From: Byssochlamys sp. IMV 00236
Taxonomy: Eukaryota; Ascomycota; Eurotiomycetes; Eurotiales; Thermoascaceae
Reading direction: 5' to 3'
DNA length: 37,645 bases
Assembly: GCA_001931875.2 (NCBI GenBank)
Contig: MSJH02000616.1
Location: 1 to 37,645, forward strand
This document shows positions 1 to 10,045 of this stretch, in pieces. The position numbers and the translations under genes are program-made. Under the pieces are notes generated by a model that had not been told where the DNA came from, did no database searches, and saw nothing but the letters and a program-made list of their open reading frames with translations. Position 1 is the stretch's first letter, and each line of letters starts with the position of its first letter.

Positions 1-31
<31 letters not shown>
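1..31. repeat. poly-A run at the window start
   Basis: Thirty-one consecutive A bases open the window and lie inside what must be an intron or earlier part of the CEP104 gene. The far end of the window carries a matching run of 31 T. This symmetry points to a contig end produced by assembly rather than to a biological element. Confidence 0.9.
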
Positions 32-33
<2 letters not shown>

Positions 34-54
34 TTGACCTTGGTTACTGGTTAG

Positions 55-2782
55 CTTTGTTACCTTGGATAACAATAACCGCTTCCAAGTTCGTGAGTTA
101 AAATCAATTAAAATTCAAGCGGACTGTGAATACCTTCGTATTGTGATCCGAGGATGTCATGACAACAGATTGAACGTTCATAAACAAGTAAAAAGCTAAT
201 CCATCTTGTTGTAAGCAATCTTGTGTAATTGATTATGTGATTAATAGGCTTCATTCTTGGCATTAAATATATTGGGACATAATTCAATCATCCCTCCTCC
301 GATTTCAAATCACCATACTTTGACTAATAATGTATGTTTTGTTTATACATGGCACAAGTACTCATTGTTTGTTCTAGTTGAGTCAAGAGGATCATAAATT
401 ATCATCATTTAAGTTACAGACATGGATAAAAGTCATTCAAAACGCCGAAGAAGAGGCAGCGCAAGGTATAGCCGAAGGAAAAGGGACAGGTTCAGTACTC
501 ATGACCTTATTTAGACGAGGACTATAAGGAAGCCAAAATATACAAAGAATTGGGTGATAGATTACTTGGGCTAAACAAGTTTTTATGCAATCTTGAGCAT
601 GAAAAGCAAGTCGTTGTAGCAAAGAAGGATTACGAAGAAGCAGAAAAAATAAAGGTAAGTAAGAAGCATCGCAGGTAATCTGGAAATTATTAAGACGCGC
701 GTCATGTAGGAGGATATAGCTCAAGTCATGAAGACTGCCGAAACACTCTTGGCACAGTGTGGCATTCAAATCACAAGTGAAGGAGAACTTTTACCAGCGG
801 AGCCAACTACAGTTCATTTGGGAGAAGAGGTAACTGACTGCTTTTATTTGTTACATCAAATGCTTATTATATAATTACCCCTCAGGAAGAAAAGAGAGAT
901 GATGCTCAGATTCCAGCAGATGAAATTACCAATTGGACAAGCTTTGACACTTTATCCATTCAGGATAGCAACAAGCAGGAAATCACTAGCCCTTCTTTAT
1001 TATCTGCTCGTATTCCTATTCCAATCACAACCATTGAAAGACAAACCACTGAAAAGACATCATCTGCCAAACAACCAGAGGATCCCGAGAATACGCCAGA
1101 ACCGCTTACCAAGGAGGACATGGAAACATGTAAACTACCACTTGATGTCTTTGGTATGGACATGATTGCTTGTATCCTGAGTGTCAAGGTCAAATGTCGA
1201 CAGAAAGGACTAAGTGAACTGTCAAAGATCATTGTTGAAACAACCGATCTTATGAAGCAGGAAGACGCTCATGTTGATCCAGATTTTATTCATGCTTCTT
1301 TACTCATGTTACAAGAGGCTGTGATGGATTCACGAGAATTGATATTTAACCAGACAATACAAATCTGGTACAATTTGCAAGGTAAGCGCCCGTTTATTTT
1401 CTTTTTGCTTTTTAACTTCAACAATTGCTATCTAGAGCTCTGTAGCGCAGGTTTGTTAGACGATATCAACGTTTTCAAATGGATCGAACGATTCTTTACG
1501 GCAGTGCTCTCTCGCACAGCCGACAGCAACGTTCAAATCAAAACCAAGGCAACGCAGGTCATACTAGAGCTGATCAAAATATACCATGATGATCAGATGG
1601 ACCTCATTCCGCTCTGTATAAAGGAACGGATGGTGAGAAACCTCAAGGAGGCCAAATCACGAGTTCAGCTCGTCAAGTCAATCACAGAAGAGATCCTCTT
1701 GCCCATCTATGACACATCCAAGGTGTTTCCTCATCTAAAGGATGTGGTCAATTTTCTGGTATCTTATTACAAAAATCATCATCATGCTGATGTACGTCAA
1801 TCCACTTGGGATGTGCTTTTACATGTTGCACAAAGACTTGATATCAACACTTTGCGTCCGTACTTGGATAGTGATACCATCAGATCTCTTGAAAAGGTAA
1901 TCCCGTGATGAAGGAGGTTTTTATACTTACTAATCGGTCTTTTTTTTAGGATGTGAAAAAGAATGAAAGTAAAGCTACAGTCAATGAATTAAGAGCACTG
2001 GCAGTAAAATCAAATGGTACTACTGCAAAAAAGCCTCAAAAGGCAACAGGTGGATTAGGTATGATGATATTTTCCCAAGTACATTAGAATCTTATATTAT
2101 TTATACACGTAGGTTCTAAAGCGACCGTTAAAAAGGTAAGTCAATTTTAAAACATAGCATAAACTGACGTGGCTACAGCAAACTCAAATCAAAAAGAAGA
2201 AAGAACAGAAAAAAGAGGAAAAGAAACAAGAAGAAAACGACGCGTCGTAAGAGAATCATAATAGAATATTTTATGTACTTGTAAGATAACAATGAACTGT
2301 AGACTTTGCCTATTTTGTGAAGAGCATAACCCCAAATTCAACGAAGATACCCTCATAACGCATTACTATAACCATTGTCCTGTCTTGACAAATTGCCCAA
2401 TGTGCAAAACTGTAAGATACCACAAGATGTTGATCATTAACTAACCATGATCATAATAGATACTAGAGGTTTCAACTTTGAGAGATCACTTACTTTTAGA
2501 TTGTGAGCGTAGTCATTTAGTCAAGCAGTGTAATCATTGCAAATACCCTGTGCCTGTTGAGCAATGGCTGCAGCATACACTGAAAAACAATTGCACAGGT
2601 AAAGGATAATGGGAATTGATGCAAGAATGCTACTAATACCCATGATATATATAGAAACTCTGGATAATCAAATAAGATGTCCATTTTGTCAGTCGGACAT
2701 GACGAGTTCAACTGAAGCCGATTGGAGGGTGCATCTGATGGATAAATGTCCCAAGAACCCAAGAAGAAGAAAGCAGAAATAA
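55..2782 (+). CDS. CEP104: CEP104-like microtubule/centrosomal protein, 5' end cut off by the window
   Basis: CEP104 family proteins bind tubulin through a TOG domain and are known from cilium tips and centrosomes. The visible part is 698 residues in 13 exons: 55-187, 248-331, 378-465, 515-654, 710-829, 886-1381, 1436-1896, 1950-2058, 2113-2135, 2179-2246, 2303-2411, 2460-2598, 2655-2782. Order of parts: last strands of the N-terminal jelly-roll (about residues 1-72, with RELKSIKI and LALNILG), a charged helical region of the EDYKEAK type (73-188), a linker, a TOG-like helical repeat domain (about 268-507), a Lys-rich spacer, and a C-terminal zinc-finger array with paired Cys and His (CLFCEEHN, CPMCKT, CNHCKY, CPFCQSD). 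All three diagnostic CEP104 regions are present in order. The first exons and start codon lie before the window. The intron at 1382-1435 is 54 nt with no stop, so retention would keep the frame. Confidence 0.87.
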
Positions 2783-2896
2783 AAAAAGTGAAAAGAAAGC
2801 ATTTATTAATGTTTTTAAACCATTAGACCTGGCTTATTTAAGCTTAAATTTTCATTCTATAATAAATAATATAAAGTTAGACCATTAATATTTAAA

Positions 2897-3554
2897 CTAA
2901 AGACTTACTATATATCTTCTTCTTGTATGTCTCGGTCTCTTTTCAAGTATTTCTCTGATTTGTGCATCAATTTTTGCCTTAAAGTCTGATTCGCTATAAA
3001 GATCGACCAGCGATACTGCATCAGGATCATAGCTCGTTATGTCTGTGCTAGAAAGACCACTGAAAGATAAAAATGACGATGTGATCTGCTCGTTTTGACC
3101 GATTGTCATCATGTAACAAGGTTCTCTTTTCTCTGTTTCCTGCAGAGAAGTGATTGATTGATGAACGTGTTCTATGACGTCTGGCATCGGAATCGGCTTC
3201 TTTTCGTCTGATAGTGATATCTAATTGTGAAGAGAATGAGTTTGGTTTAAAAATAAAGATGTGTTATTATACTGTTGTTTGTTCTGCAATGGGATAATTC
3301 GTGCCTATGTAATAAAGGATAAGTATATACATTGTAATGGTGTTGTAGATCATCCTATTTACCTACATGATATGTATGCTATATAATATAAAAATTAGTA
3401 AAGGAATCAATGTCATTCTTTATAGCTATATACTTACCCTAAAGTTGGTAGGATATCCAATCATGGATATATCAATTCTTTTTGGATACTGTTGAATAGC
3501 CTTGTATCTTTTCAGAATATTCGCATCATTTACTTTTGATAGATTGACTCCCAT
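2897..3554 (-). CDS. Small CRIB-domain protein, likely Cdc42/Rac effector
   Basis: The model has four exons on the minus strand (3438-3554, 3363-3378, 3273-3304, 2897-3220) and encodes 162 residues. Joining the first three exons gives IGYPTNFRHTYHVG, an exact fit to the CRIB consensus IxxPxxFxHxxHVG that binds GTP-loaded Cdc42/Rac. The second exon is only 16 nt and carries the middle of the motif. The protein begins MGVNLS, which fits an N-myristoylation signal (Gly2, Ser6), so membrane anchoring is a reasonable inference. The C-terminal half is Ser/Asp-rich and ends in a basic stretch (KRPRHTRRR); no kinase domain is present, so it is not a PAK. It resembles small effectors such as Gic or CDC42SE proteins in architecture only. 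It is convergent with the CEP104 gene, with 114 bases between the stop codons. Confidence 0.75.
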
Positions 3555-3876
3555 TGTTATAAAGAATGAATGAAAGGAAAAGAAAAAAGTTGCAATTTAA
3601 TCCAATGAACAAATATATATGTAAAGAGAGTCTTTTTGTATCCGGTGAAAGTGCAATAATTTATTATAAACGAACGTTAAAGAGAGAGAGAGAGAGGAAG
3701 ATGAGATATAGCATATAATGTGTGGGTAAATGATAATATATGTGTATAATGGTATTTTATATATGTGTGTATATATATAATTTTGATCTTTTTTGTTGTT
3801 GTTTGAATGTATAAAAATGTGGTATAGAATAAAAGATATAAAGAGTGTAATATAAAGCAAAAAGGAAAGTAATGGA
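3555..3876. other. Short intergenic stretch between two minus-strand genes
   Basis: It holds the upstream region of the CRIB gene and the 3' end of the next gene. Simple sequence only: an (AG)n run near 3678-3695 and AT-rich tracts with TATATATA. The open frames here are low-complexity shadows. Confidence 0.6.
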
Positions 3877-5343
3877 TTAAAACTCCCACTTGTTCAAGTT
3901 TTCGTCCATAAAGAACTCTACCATACTTTTAACTCTTGTACCTGTTGGATCTCTTGGCTTCATCTCTTTAATGCGGGATACAAACTCATTCGACATTTTA
4001 GAAGTAGGTCTTTGTGCCATCTTGTCTAAATTGCCTGTCTGAATAATATTTTCAAATTTAAGTCTAAGCTCAGTGACTTCTGGTGTTTCGGGTCTAGGAA
4101 GGGACGCAACTGAATTGGGAGAAAGAGTTGAGCTACTTCTACCTTTAATAGGTGAATATCGATCTAATGAATCTTCTATGGTTGTATCATTCTTCATCAT
4201 TCGAGTGGCCGCTGCTACTTCCGCATCATGCTCATCAGAAGAAACTGCGCTTGAACAAGTAGATAGATGTGACACAGGTTCATGCTGAATGGATACTATC
4301 TCATCCTGTTCTATTTCCTCTTTGATGACTTGTATGCTGTCTGATTCTTGTTTTTCTTGTTCTTGTTCAGCCTCCAAGTTGATCTCTTGTTGTTTATCAT
4401 CTTTGGTAACTGATTCCTCAACAGTTGCCTCTTTTATAACAGACTCAGTCACTTGATCTCTTTCGGAATGAGCTACCGGTCTACTCTTTTCAGATACTTT
4501 GCTAAGCTTTCTCGTTCGTCCGGTTACAACTGATTTAGGAGGTGTATTTTTCGATACGCCTCCTTTTGGTGCCAACAATTTTTTGTTTGTGGCCGCAGGA
4601 CTATTGTTTGTAGTGGTGTTGGTCTTTTTGTTTGTCACACCATCGGATGCTTTTCGGGACGAGGCAACTACATTTTTTCTTGCTTGTTGACGGTTGTTGT
4701 TATTCTATAATTGTCGTTCGATATCAACATTCTCTCTTTTTAAGAAAAAAAAAAAAAGGTACTTACTGGTTGCAAAGTGGATTTGACTGCGGATCTAGCA
4801 GTACTGGTAGCTGCATCCTTTTTGGAGGATACACTGTTAGTACGAGTTCCCATTTTTTGCACAGCGGAGGTACCCACATGAGTTGATTTTCTCGTATTCT
4901 TCTTGACTGATAGATCATTTGTCATTGCAGTTTGAAATAATCTGATCTCACGCTCAGCATCTTCAAGTGAATTACTTGCATAAAATATATCCTTTTGTGT
5001 CCTATGGGATAACAATAAGCCTCAACTGTGAGAAAAAAAAGGAGGAGGAACTTGCTTACCCTTTCTTCATTTCTTTCATAAAAGATGACCAGACCTGGAT
5101 AGCCCCTTTACCTTGCAAAACCAAAGCGAATACAGGTAATTGTCTTTTAAAGGGGATTAATATATATATCTCTTTAAAAGGAGAGAAAAAGAAAAAGAGA
5201 ACTTACTTTATTTGAATCAATTCTGTTAATTCGCAAGATGATTCGATAGGACTGGTCATCATGATTCGAAGACCCTTTTGTCTTGCACTTTGTTTGATTT
5301 CATCTTTTAATCTTAAAGGAACAATACCAAAAGTCTTTTCCAT
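3877..5343 (-). CDS. Unrecognised Ser/Thr/Lys-rich protein with a conserved-looking N-terminal region
   Basis: Four minus-strand exons (5207-5343, 5060-5143, 4767-5001, 3877-4704) join in frame to 427 residues. The start is the first ATG after a pyrimidine-poor leader at 5343 (MEKTFGIVPLRL). Residues 1 to about 110 look like a compact globular domain (alternating hydrophobic segments such as PVFALVLQGKGAIQVW). The middle is low complexity: basic and Asn/Thr-rich, then acidic with Glu/Gln-rich repeats. The last 70 residues look ordered again, with Leu-rich and basic segments (ELRLKFENIIQ, ending NLNKWEF). I do not recognise the family. The composition suits an adaptor or scaffold, perhaps phosphorylated (many SP/TP sites), but no function is claimed. 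Confidence 0.7.
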
Positions 5344-5774
5344 TGAAGAATAAAAAAGAAGAGAAGAAAGATAAAGAAAAAGGGAAAATTTGTAATACAA
5401 AATTTAAGGGAAATGACAAGCTAAGAAATGATCACACGTGGAACTATTAAAAACATAAACATAGAAAATACAGTGAAGGCGTTATATCGTCTGGGTCACA
5501 TCTGGCTTCGAAAGAGCATTTTATATTAATGTGAAAATGATATCCATATTTGGACGCTCAGTAATGCAATTTAGTAGGCTTTATCCGCCTTGATTATTTA
5601 ACTGTACACAACGATTCCCATTAACTTTACTAACACTTTAATAAATTAAATGTATAGTTTGTAAAAGCAGAGACTGATAAAGAAAAATCAAATACAAATG
5701 TATCAAAAAAGATAATGAAAATATGATTCCATTTTGTTGTTTGCGCAGCTCCTTTATTAGTCTACTAAACGACC
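5344..5774. other. Intergenic, upstream of the minus-strand gene
   Basis: AT-rich, with no convincing reading frame on either strand. It includes the leader and promoter region of the minus-strand gene starting at 5343 and runs into the decayed GCR1_C element. Confidence 0.5.
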
Positions 5775-6470
5775 TTTTACTTTCTTGTCGCTTTTCCTTC
5801 TAACATCTGTACTGCTTCCATAATTGATGTCCCATTCTGCTGATAAATTTGATGGATTTCATGGTCAAACGTTTACAATAAATATGAAGCTCTAAGCAAA
5901 GCTATTACATATATTACAAAGAAGAACATGATTTCCACGTAGTTCCAAATTGTCTGTCAGGTTCCCATTACTGAAGGTGAATCTGGATGTAAGCCTTCAG
6001 AACATTCTCTCCAGAGATCTACAACTGAGCTGATGTTCCTGTCGAGCTGCTGTTGCTGATAAGGTTGGACAGTATATGCTGATTTGCGACCATCTTTGCG
6101 CTCAGCATTTGCAAGTGATCACTAAACAAAAGGTAAAGCCCTGCGTACTTGGATAGTCGGCTGATTCCTGTGCGGCTTGGACAGTAGATAGGAGGTCAGT
6201 TTCGAATGTCAAGAACTCTGAATCGCTGAAGAGGGAGCATTGTTGAAAAATGGGTTGTCATGGTGTTCCACACGAAACATTACAGCATCTTACAAAATGG
6301 CTCACCGCACAGTGATGAGTAAAGAGACAAGAACGTTTCAGCACAGATTGAGTATTCGCAACTGCGGAATCGTATACGCTCCAGCCACTTGCCCGCTTTG
6401 GAAAACACTTTCCTTTGAAGGCTTCAAGAAAGAAAAATATAAAAAAAGACAGACAAAACATATTCTTATA
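5775..6470 (-). pseudogene. Decayed GCR1_C-domain gene, Crypton-type mobile element relic
   Basis: Read on the minus strand, coding fragments fall in consecutive but different frames with several stops. They include FPKAGKWLERIRF (near 6400), SLFSDSEFLTFETDLLSTV (near 6200), SVVDLWRECSEGLHPDSPSV (near 6010) and HEIHQIYQQNGTSIMEAV (near 5850). The third matches the GCR1_C DNA-binding domain pattern (V-DLW-E--GL---PSV), and the order matches the C-terminal half of fungal Crypton tyrosine-recombinase proteins, as I know that family. At least three frame changes and internal stops mean it is not functional. I could not see the catalytic recombinase domain or the element ends, so a host GCR1_C gene remnant is the alternative. 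Confidence 0.55.
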
Positions 6471-6596
6471 GACGCGTGATGCTCAATTCTAATTGGACAC
6501 GCTTAATTCATGCAATAATGTTTTCATATAAAATGTTGTTGTTTGTAATAAGGAGCCCTCTCTTGCCGTGATCTTAATAAAAAGGTTATTACAGAC

Positions 6597-7122
6597 TCAT
6601 CGACATACACTTGTCTTGGGGCGAGCACAGTCTTTGTACATATTCCATATAGTGTCATTTTCTACATCTTCAGGCTTCACCAAAGAATCCATGATGCTTT
6701 GCTATAAAATATAAACTATTATCAGTTAATATTAATAAAATAGGAACATAATCCAATATCGTACCTTGATACTGTGCATCAACTCCATGGAAGTATCCAT
6801 GTGTGCATGAATTTCATGTGTAGTTGACAGAATGAATAGTGCCTGCTCATGGTACACATACATACCTTTCGTCAAGTCCATGGCCATTCGAAGAAGTGAC
6901 ATGGGACGGCCATTTGTAAACAAAATAACAACGTTGATGATGGCAGGGAGATTTTCATCTTTCTTGTTTTGGTTGGCCGTTATTATATCCTTCATTTCTT
7001 TTTTCTTTTTCAAAAAGTGTCAGTTACCTTTTAATGCACTAACAAATAATACTTTCACTTACGGTGTACGATGACCTTAAGTTTCCCAGTTGTACTTTCA
7101 AATCATGATTAGCGCTTGTCAT
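6597..7122 (-). CDS. Small unrecognised helical protein
   Basis: Three exons (7063-7122, 6765-7004, 6597-6701) give 134 residues starting MTSANHDLKVQLG. The 7005-7062 intron has a GTAAGT donor and a CTGAC branch-like sequence; its acceptor lies in an A-rich tract and is the weakest point of the model. The product is soluble-looking and mostly helical, with no signal peptide or clear membrane segment; residues about 45-105 (SLLRMAMDL...MELMHSIKQSI) look like an amphipathic helical hairpin, as in small subunits of larger complexes. I do not recognise the family. It is divergent from the FetB-like gene, with 302 bases between the start codons. Confidence 0.6.
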
Positions 7123-7424
7123 TAAAGAATGAAATGATATCTTTGTAGTTTGACAGAATCGCTTTCAGTAGGCAGATACAAGAGGAGAGCATATATCAAT
7201 TTGTTTCTGTGCAGTTATTGTATGTTATTAACTTGTCTCCTTCATCTTTTGACCAAGTTGGTATAGCATCATACAGACATTCAATGATACGTAATCAATT
7301 TAACGCTATGTTCACTGTATATGTAATCATTGTTGTTCAAACAGTTGTCTTCAAACGTCATTTCGGAGTGTTGAAAATGAAAAAAGCATGGATTTCTTTT
7401 TTTTCTCTGTTTTTCTTCTTCTTT
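7123..7424. promoter_or_regulatory. Shared upstream region of two divergent genes
   Basis: This 302-base stretch lies between the start codons of the small unknown gene (minus) and the FetB-like gene (plus). It must hold both promoters and leaders. A long pyrimidine tract (TTTCTTTTTTTTCT...) lies directly before the plus-strand ATG, as at several other genes in this window. No specific operator is identified. Confidence 0.5.
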
Positions 7425-8682
7425 ATGGATTTGTTTTTGAGGTTGTTCAATGATGACCCTAATAGCCAACTACCAGATTTAAGTTGGTATAATGTAGCTA
7501 TTGCGTCGTCATTTTTAGTAGTCAATGGTATGCTTACATAGGATTAAAGGGAGTAAATAATGACACATAGATTAGGTATTATATCATTATCCCTTGGTTT
7601 AAAACTAGAGAAATCATTATTGACCAGTTCAATAAGATGCATTATTCAATTAACAATTATGGTAATCAACATTCATTGTATTCAAAAGAATCCATTCTTA
7701 TAAAACAAGGGGTTCAGGGAAACATACTAGAAAATGTATTCAAGGCTCAACATCCTGTCCTAGCAATGTTGATGACATGTAAGAACCTTTCAGCTATAAA
7801 CTTAACACCAACACACATTTTGCTTTAGTTGTCCTTGTCTTTTTAAGTTCAATAGAAACAGTATATAACAAGTCAGAATGGTCGTTTAATGGCATGGTAT
7901 GTATTTTTATATCATGATTGGGCATCCTTTTTTGCTTATTGCATTCACTCTATAGTTCCCTTCTGTATTTTTATCAACAGCCTTTTCAACCCTTTTCATT
8001 GGCATCGTTGGAACACGTTATGCTATGAATGAAAGACAGTTTTGGTTACCCGAATTATTCATTCCGACCATTGGTCTACTCCTCGGTATCACCACGGGTG
8101 CTATAGCCGTAGGCATCTCATCTTGTCTAAAAAAGGCGGGAGAAGAATCAGGTCAGATAGAGACTTATCTGAGTTATGGTGCCAGTCGAGAGGAAGCAGG
8201 AAGAAGTATAGCCAAGGAATCTATTCGTCTAGCCTTGTTACCTACCATCAATCGGATGTCAGTTATTGGACTGATCACTATTCCAGGCGCTATGACAGGT
8301 CAAATTCTCGGTGGCGCACCCATTATGAAAGCAGTGATGTATCAACAGATCATCACTTTTATGATATCAGCTACATCCAGTCTAAGTGTGTTGGGTTCAG
8401 TCTATGTATGTAATATCAATACTATAATGTTTAAGCTAATATGTTTTGTAGTATTGTCTACATTGCTTGATTGATAAAAAGCACAGGCTTCGAACAGAAA
8501 GAGTGCATAAACATAAAGCAAACATACTACATGATATCAAGTCACTCGTACTTGATCTCTGTTGCTTTGATAAAATCACTACAGATAGCAGTGATGACAT
8601 CAGCAGCAACAGCAGCAGTGATAGCAAGCGTGGAGAGTTATCACCTCTTTTAAACAAGAAACAACCTCCTTCATACCATTAA
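7425..8682 (+). CDS. FetB/UPF0014-family membrane protein (ABC-type permease, ALS3/STAR2-like)
   Basis: Six exons (7425-7527, 7576-7661, 7718-7778, 7829-7896, 7956-8405, 8452-8682) join to 332 residues. The family comprises polytopic membrane subunits: FetB acts with FetA in bacterial iron export, and plant ALS3/STAR2 proteins function in aluminium tolerance. The fit is strong: LGLKLEKSLLTSSIRCIIQL early, then SYGASREEAGR, LLPTINRMSVIGL and PGAMTGQILGGAP, the family hallmarks. About seven membrane segments are visible. There is no ATP-binding domain in this protein or elsewhere in the window, so its partner, if any, is encoded elsewhere. The fungal C-terminal tail (about 75 residues) is unusual: it is Ser/Asp-rich and ends with an acidic dileucine (ELSPLL) and a PPSY motif, which suggest vacuolar sorting and Rsp5/Nedd4-type ubiquitination. 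The start at 7425 was preferred to the ATG at 7377 because the latter would translate the pyrimidine tract as poly-Phe. Confidence 0.85.
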
Positions 8683-8879
8683 AGAAAAAGTAACAAGATT
8701 GATCTGAATGTAAATCTAAAGTCACACATATTATAATTTACCATCCAATCATACTCTACGGAATATGTTTGTCACACTGAGTCTTACAAATACAAAAGCA
8801 AGGGCTTGACTTTTTTTTCTTTTTTTTTTTTTTTCTTTGCTTCATCTGTCAATTTCATTTCATTTTAAAATAAATCATA

Positions 8880-9689
8880 ATGTCTCTTGGTTGCGACATA
8901 ACGTCATTGGACTCTTTGGTGTTTGATACACCAGTTGAGTCCAACACTTACTTCGAAAAGGACGCTGCTGCTGAACTGGATTTATGGGTATGTATTGTTA
9001 TAGAATGAAATATATACAGAGTTGGTCTAACAATTAAAATACAGAGCAACGCTAAATTTACTTTTGACGTTAAACCTGGTGTAGGCATTTATGATGACGA
9101 AAAGTCATCAAGTCCTACACCTGCCCAATTGGAGTTCTCTGGTTTAGACCCTGTCACTTATGACACATTGGCCAATTACTTGGACTATGAATTACCCAAG
9201 CAACAGTTGGAACAACAACAAAGCAAGCCTTCATTGAAACGTATTCAACCACGTCCTTTGGCGCCTGCACCTGTTCCTCCCGTTGCTGCTACTCGTCAAG
9301 TTTTGTTGCCTAAACCTTCTGCCCCCTTGTCTCCTGTCGCAGACCCCAACCAGCTTTTGGCTGCCCTTCTTTCTACTGCCACATGTCCTGGCTCGCCTTC
9401 ATCCAAAAAGGCTGACTCAGTAGCTGGTGTCAAGCGTCCTTTGGAAAAGGCAGGGGATGGAGTAGTCGTCGATGATGACAAGCGTCGTCGTAACACAGCA
9501 GCTAGTGCACGTTTCCGTATTAAAAAGAAGATGCGTGAACAAGCCATGGAACAGTCTGTTCGTGAGATGTCTAGCAAGTCAGAACAACTCCAGGAAAGAG
9601 TCGATCAACTTGAAAGTGAAATCAAGTTCCTTCGTAACTTGTTACTCGACAAAGTTGCTTCCAACAAGCAACAACAACAACAACAGTAG
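8880..9689 (+). CDS. bZIP transcription factor of the Cys3/MetR/Met28 type
   Basis: Two exons (8880-8987, 9045-9689) encode 250 residues. The basic region reads RRRNTAASARFRIKKKMREQ at about residues 180-200, followed by heptads with Leu (LQERVDQLESEIKFLRNLL), giving a bZIP dimer. The NTAASARFRxKKK signature is that of fungal sulfur regulators (Neurospora CYS3, Aspergillus MetR, yeast Met28), so control of sulfur amino-acid genes is the likely role; this is family inference. The middle is Pro/Ala-rich and disordered, the first 100 residues are acidic and may activate, and the C-terminus ends in a short poly-Gln. A poly-T/pyrimidine tract precedes the ATG. The 3' UTR carries an unusual motif array, listed separately. 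Confidence 0.85.
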
Positions 9690-9945
9690 ATTCAACATCA
9701 TTTTTGTATATTCAACATATTCCCACTTAATATTCAACATACACCTATAACTGTACCATAGATTCAACATTTGTACTTTTAATTCAACATTAGCATTTCA
9801 ACAATGGATGTATCAGCATTTCAACACTGATACTTCTTTATTATTTCAACAATGACATTTTGCATTTCAACAATGAAGCCACTTTTTTAGCATTTCAACA
9901 ATGAAGTCTTTTTTTTCTTCTTACCTGCATATTTCAACAATAAAA
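9690..9945 (+). repeat. Array of 11 TTCAACA motifs in the bZIP 3' UTR
   Basis: TTCAACA occurs at 9691, 9711, 9733, 9763, 9783, 9797, 9820, 9845, 9866, 9894 and 9933. The first five copies are ATTCAACAT; the later ones are ATTTCAACA, four of them followed by ATG. Spacing ranges from 14 to 39 bases and the sequence between copies is unrelated, so this is not a simple tandem repeat. The array begins right after the stop codon and ends on an AATAAA-like poly(A) signal, so it fills the probable 3' UTR. Binding by an RNA-binding protein or small RNA is inference. Confidence 0.85.
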
Positions 9946-9950
9946 TAAAA
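9935..9950 (+). terminator. Probable poly(A) signal of the bZIP gene
   Basis: The sequence CAACAATAAAATAAAAACG contains an AATAAA and lies about 250 bases after the bZIP stop and 95 bases before the PEX10 start. It marks the likely end of the bZIP transcript. Confidence 0.5.
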
Positions 9951-10045
9951 ACGCTCTATTTTTCATGACAAACCGTTTTTCCCTTTGCGTGTGAATTTTT
10001 TTATTTCCTTTTTTCTTTTTTCTTTCTCTCTCTCTCTTGATAGTA

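Noticed and set aside
437..769. 110-residue minus-strand frame
   Set aside because: It is antisense to three CEP104 exons and includes two of the gene's introns.
3597..3889. Two overlapping minus-strand frames rich in Ile, Tyr and Ser
   Set aside because: They are translations of AT and AG simple repeats in the spacer between two genes.
7377..7424. Upstream in-frame ATG that would extend the FetB-like protein
   Set aside because: The extra 16 residues would be mostly Phe encoded by the pyrimidine tract typical of leaders in this window.
9660..9690. CAA-repeat at the end of the bZIP gene as the source of the TTCAACA array
   Set aside because: The CAA run is coding poly-Gln; the array copies start after the stop, have unrelated spacers and are not an expansion of CAA.
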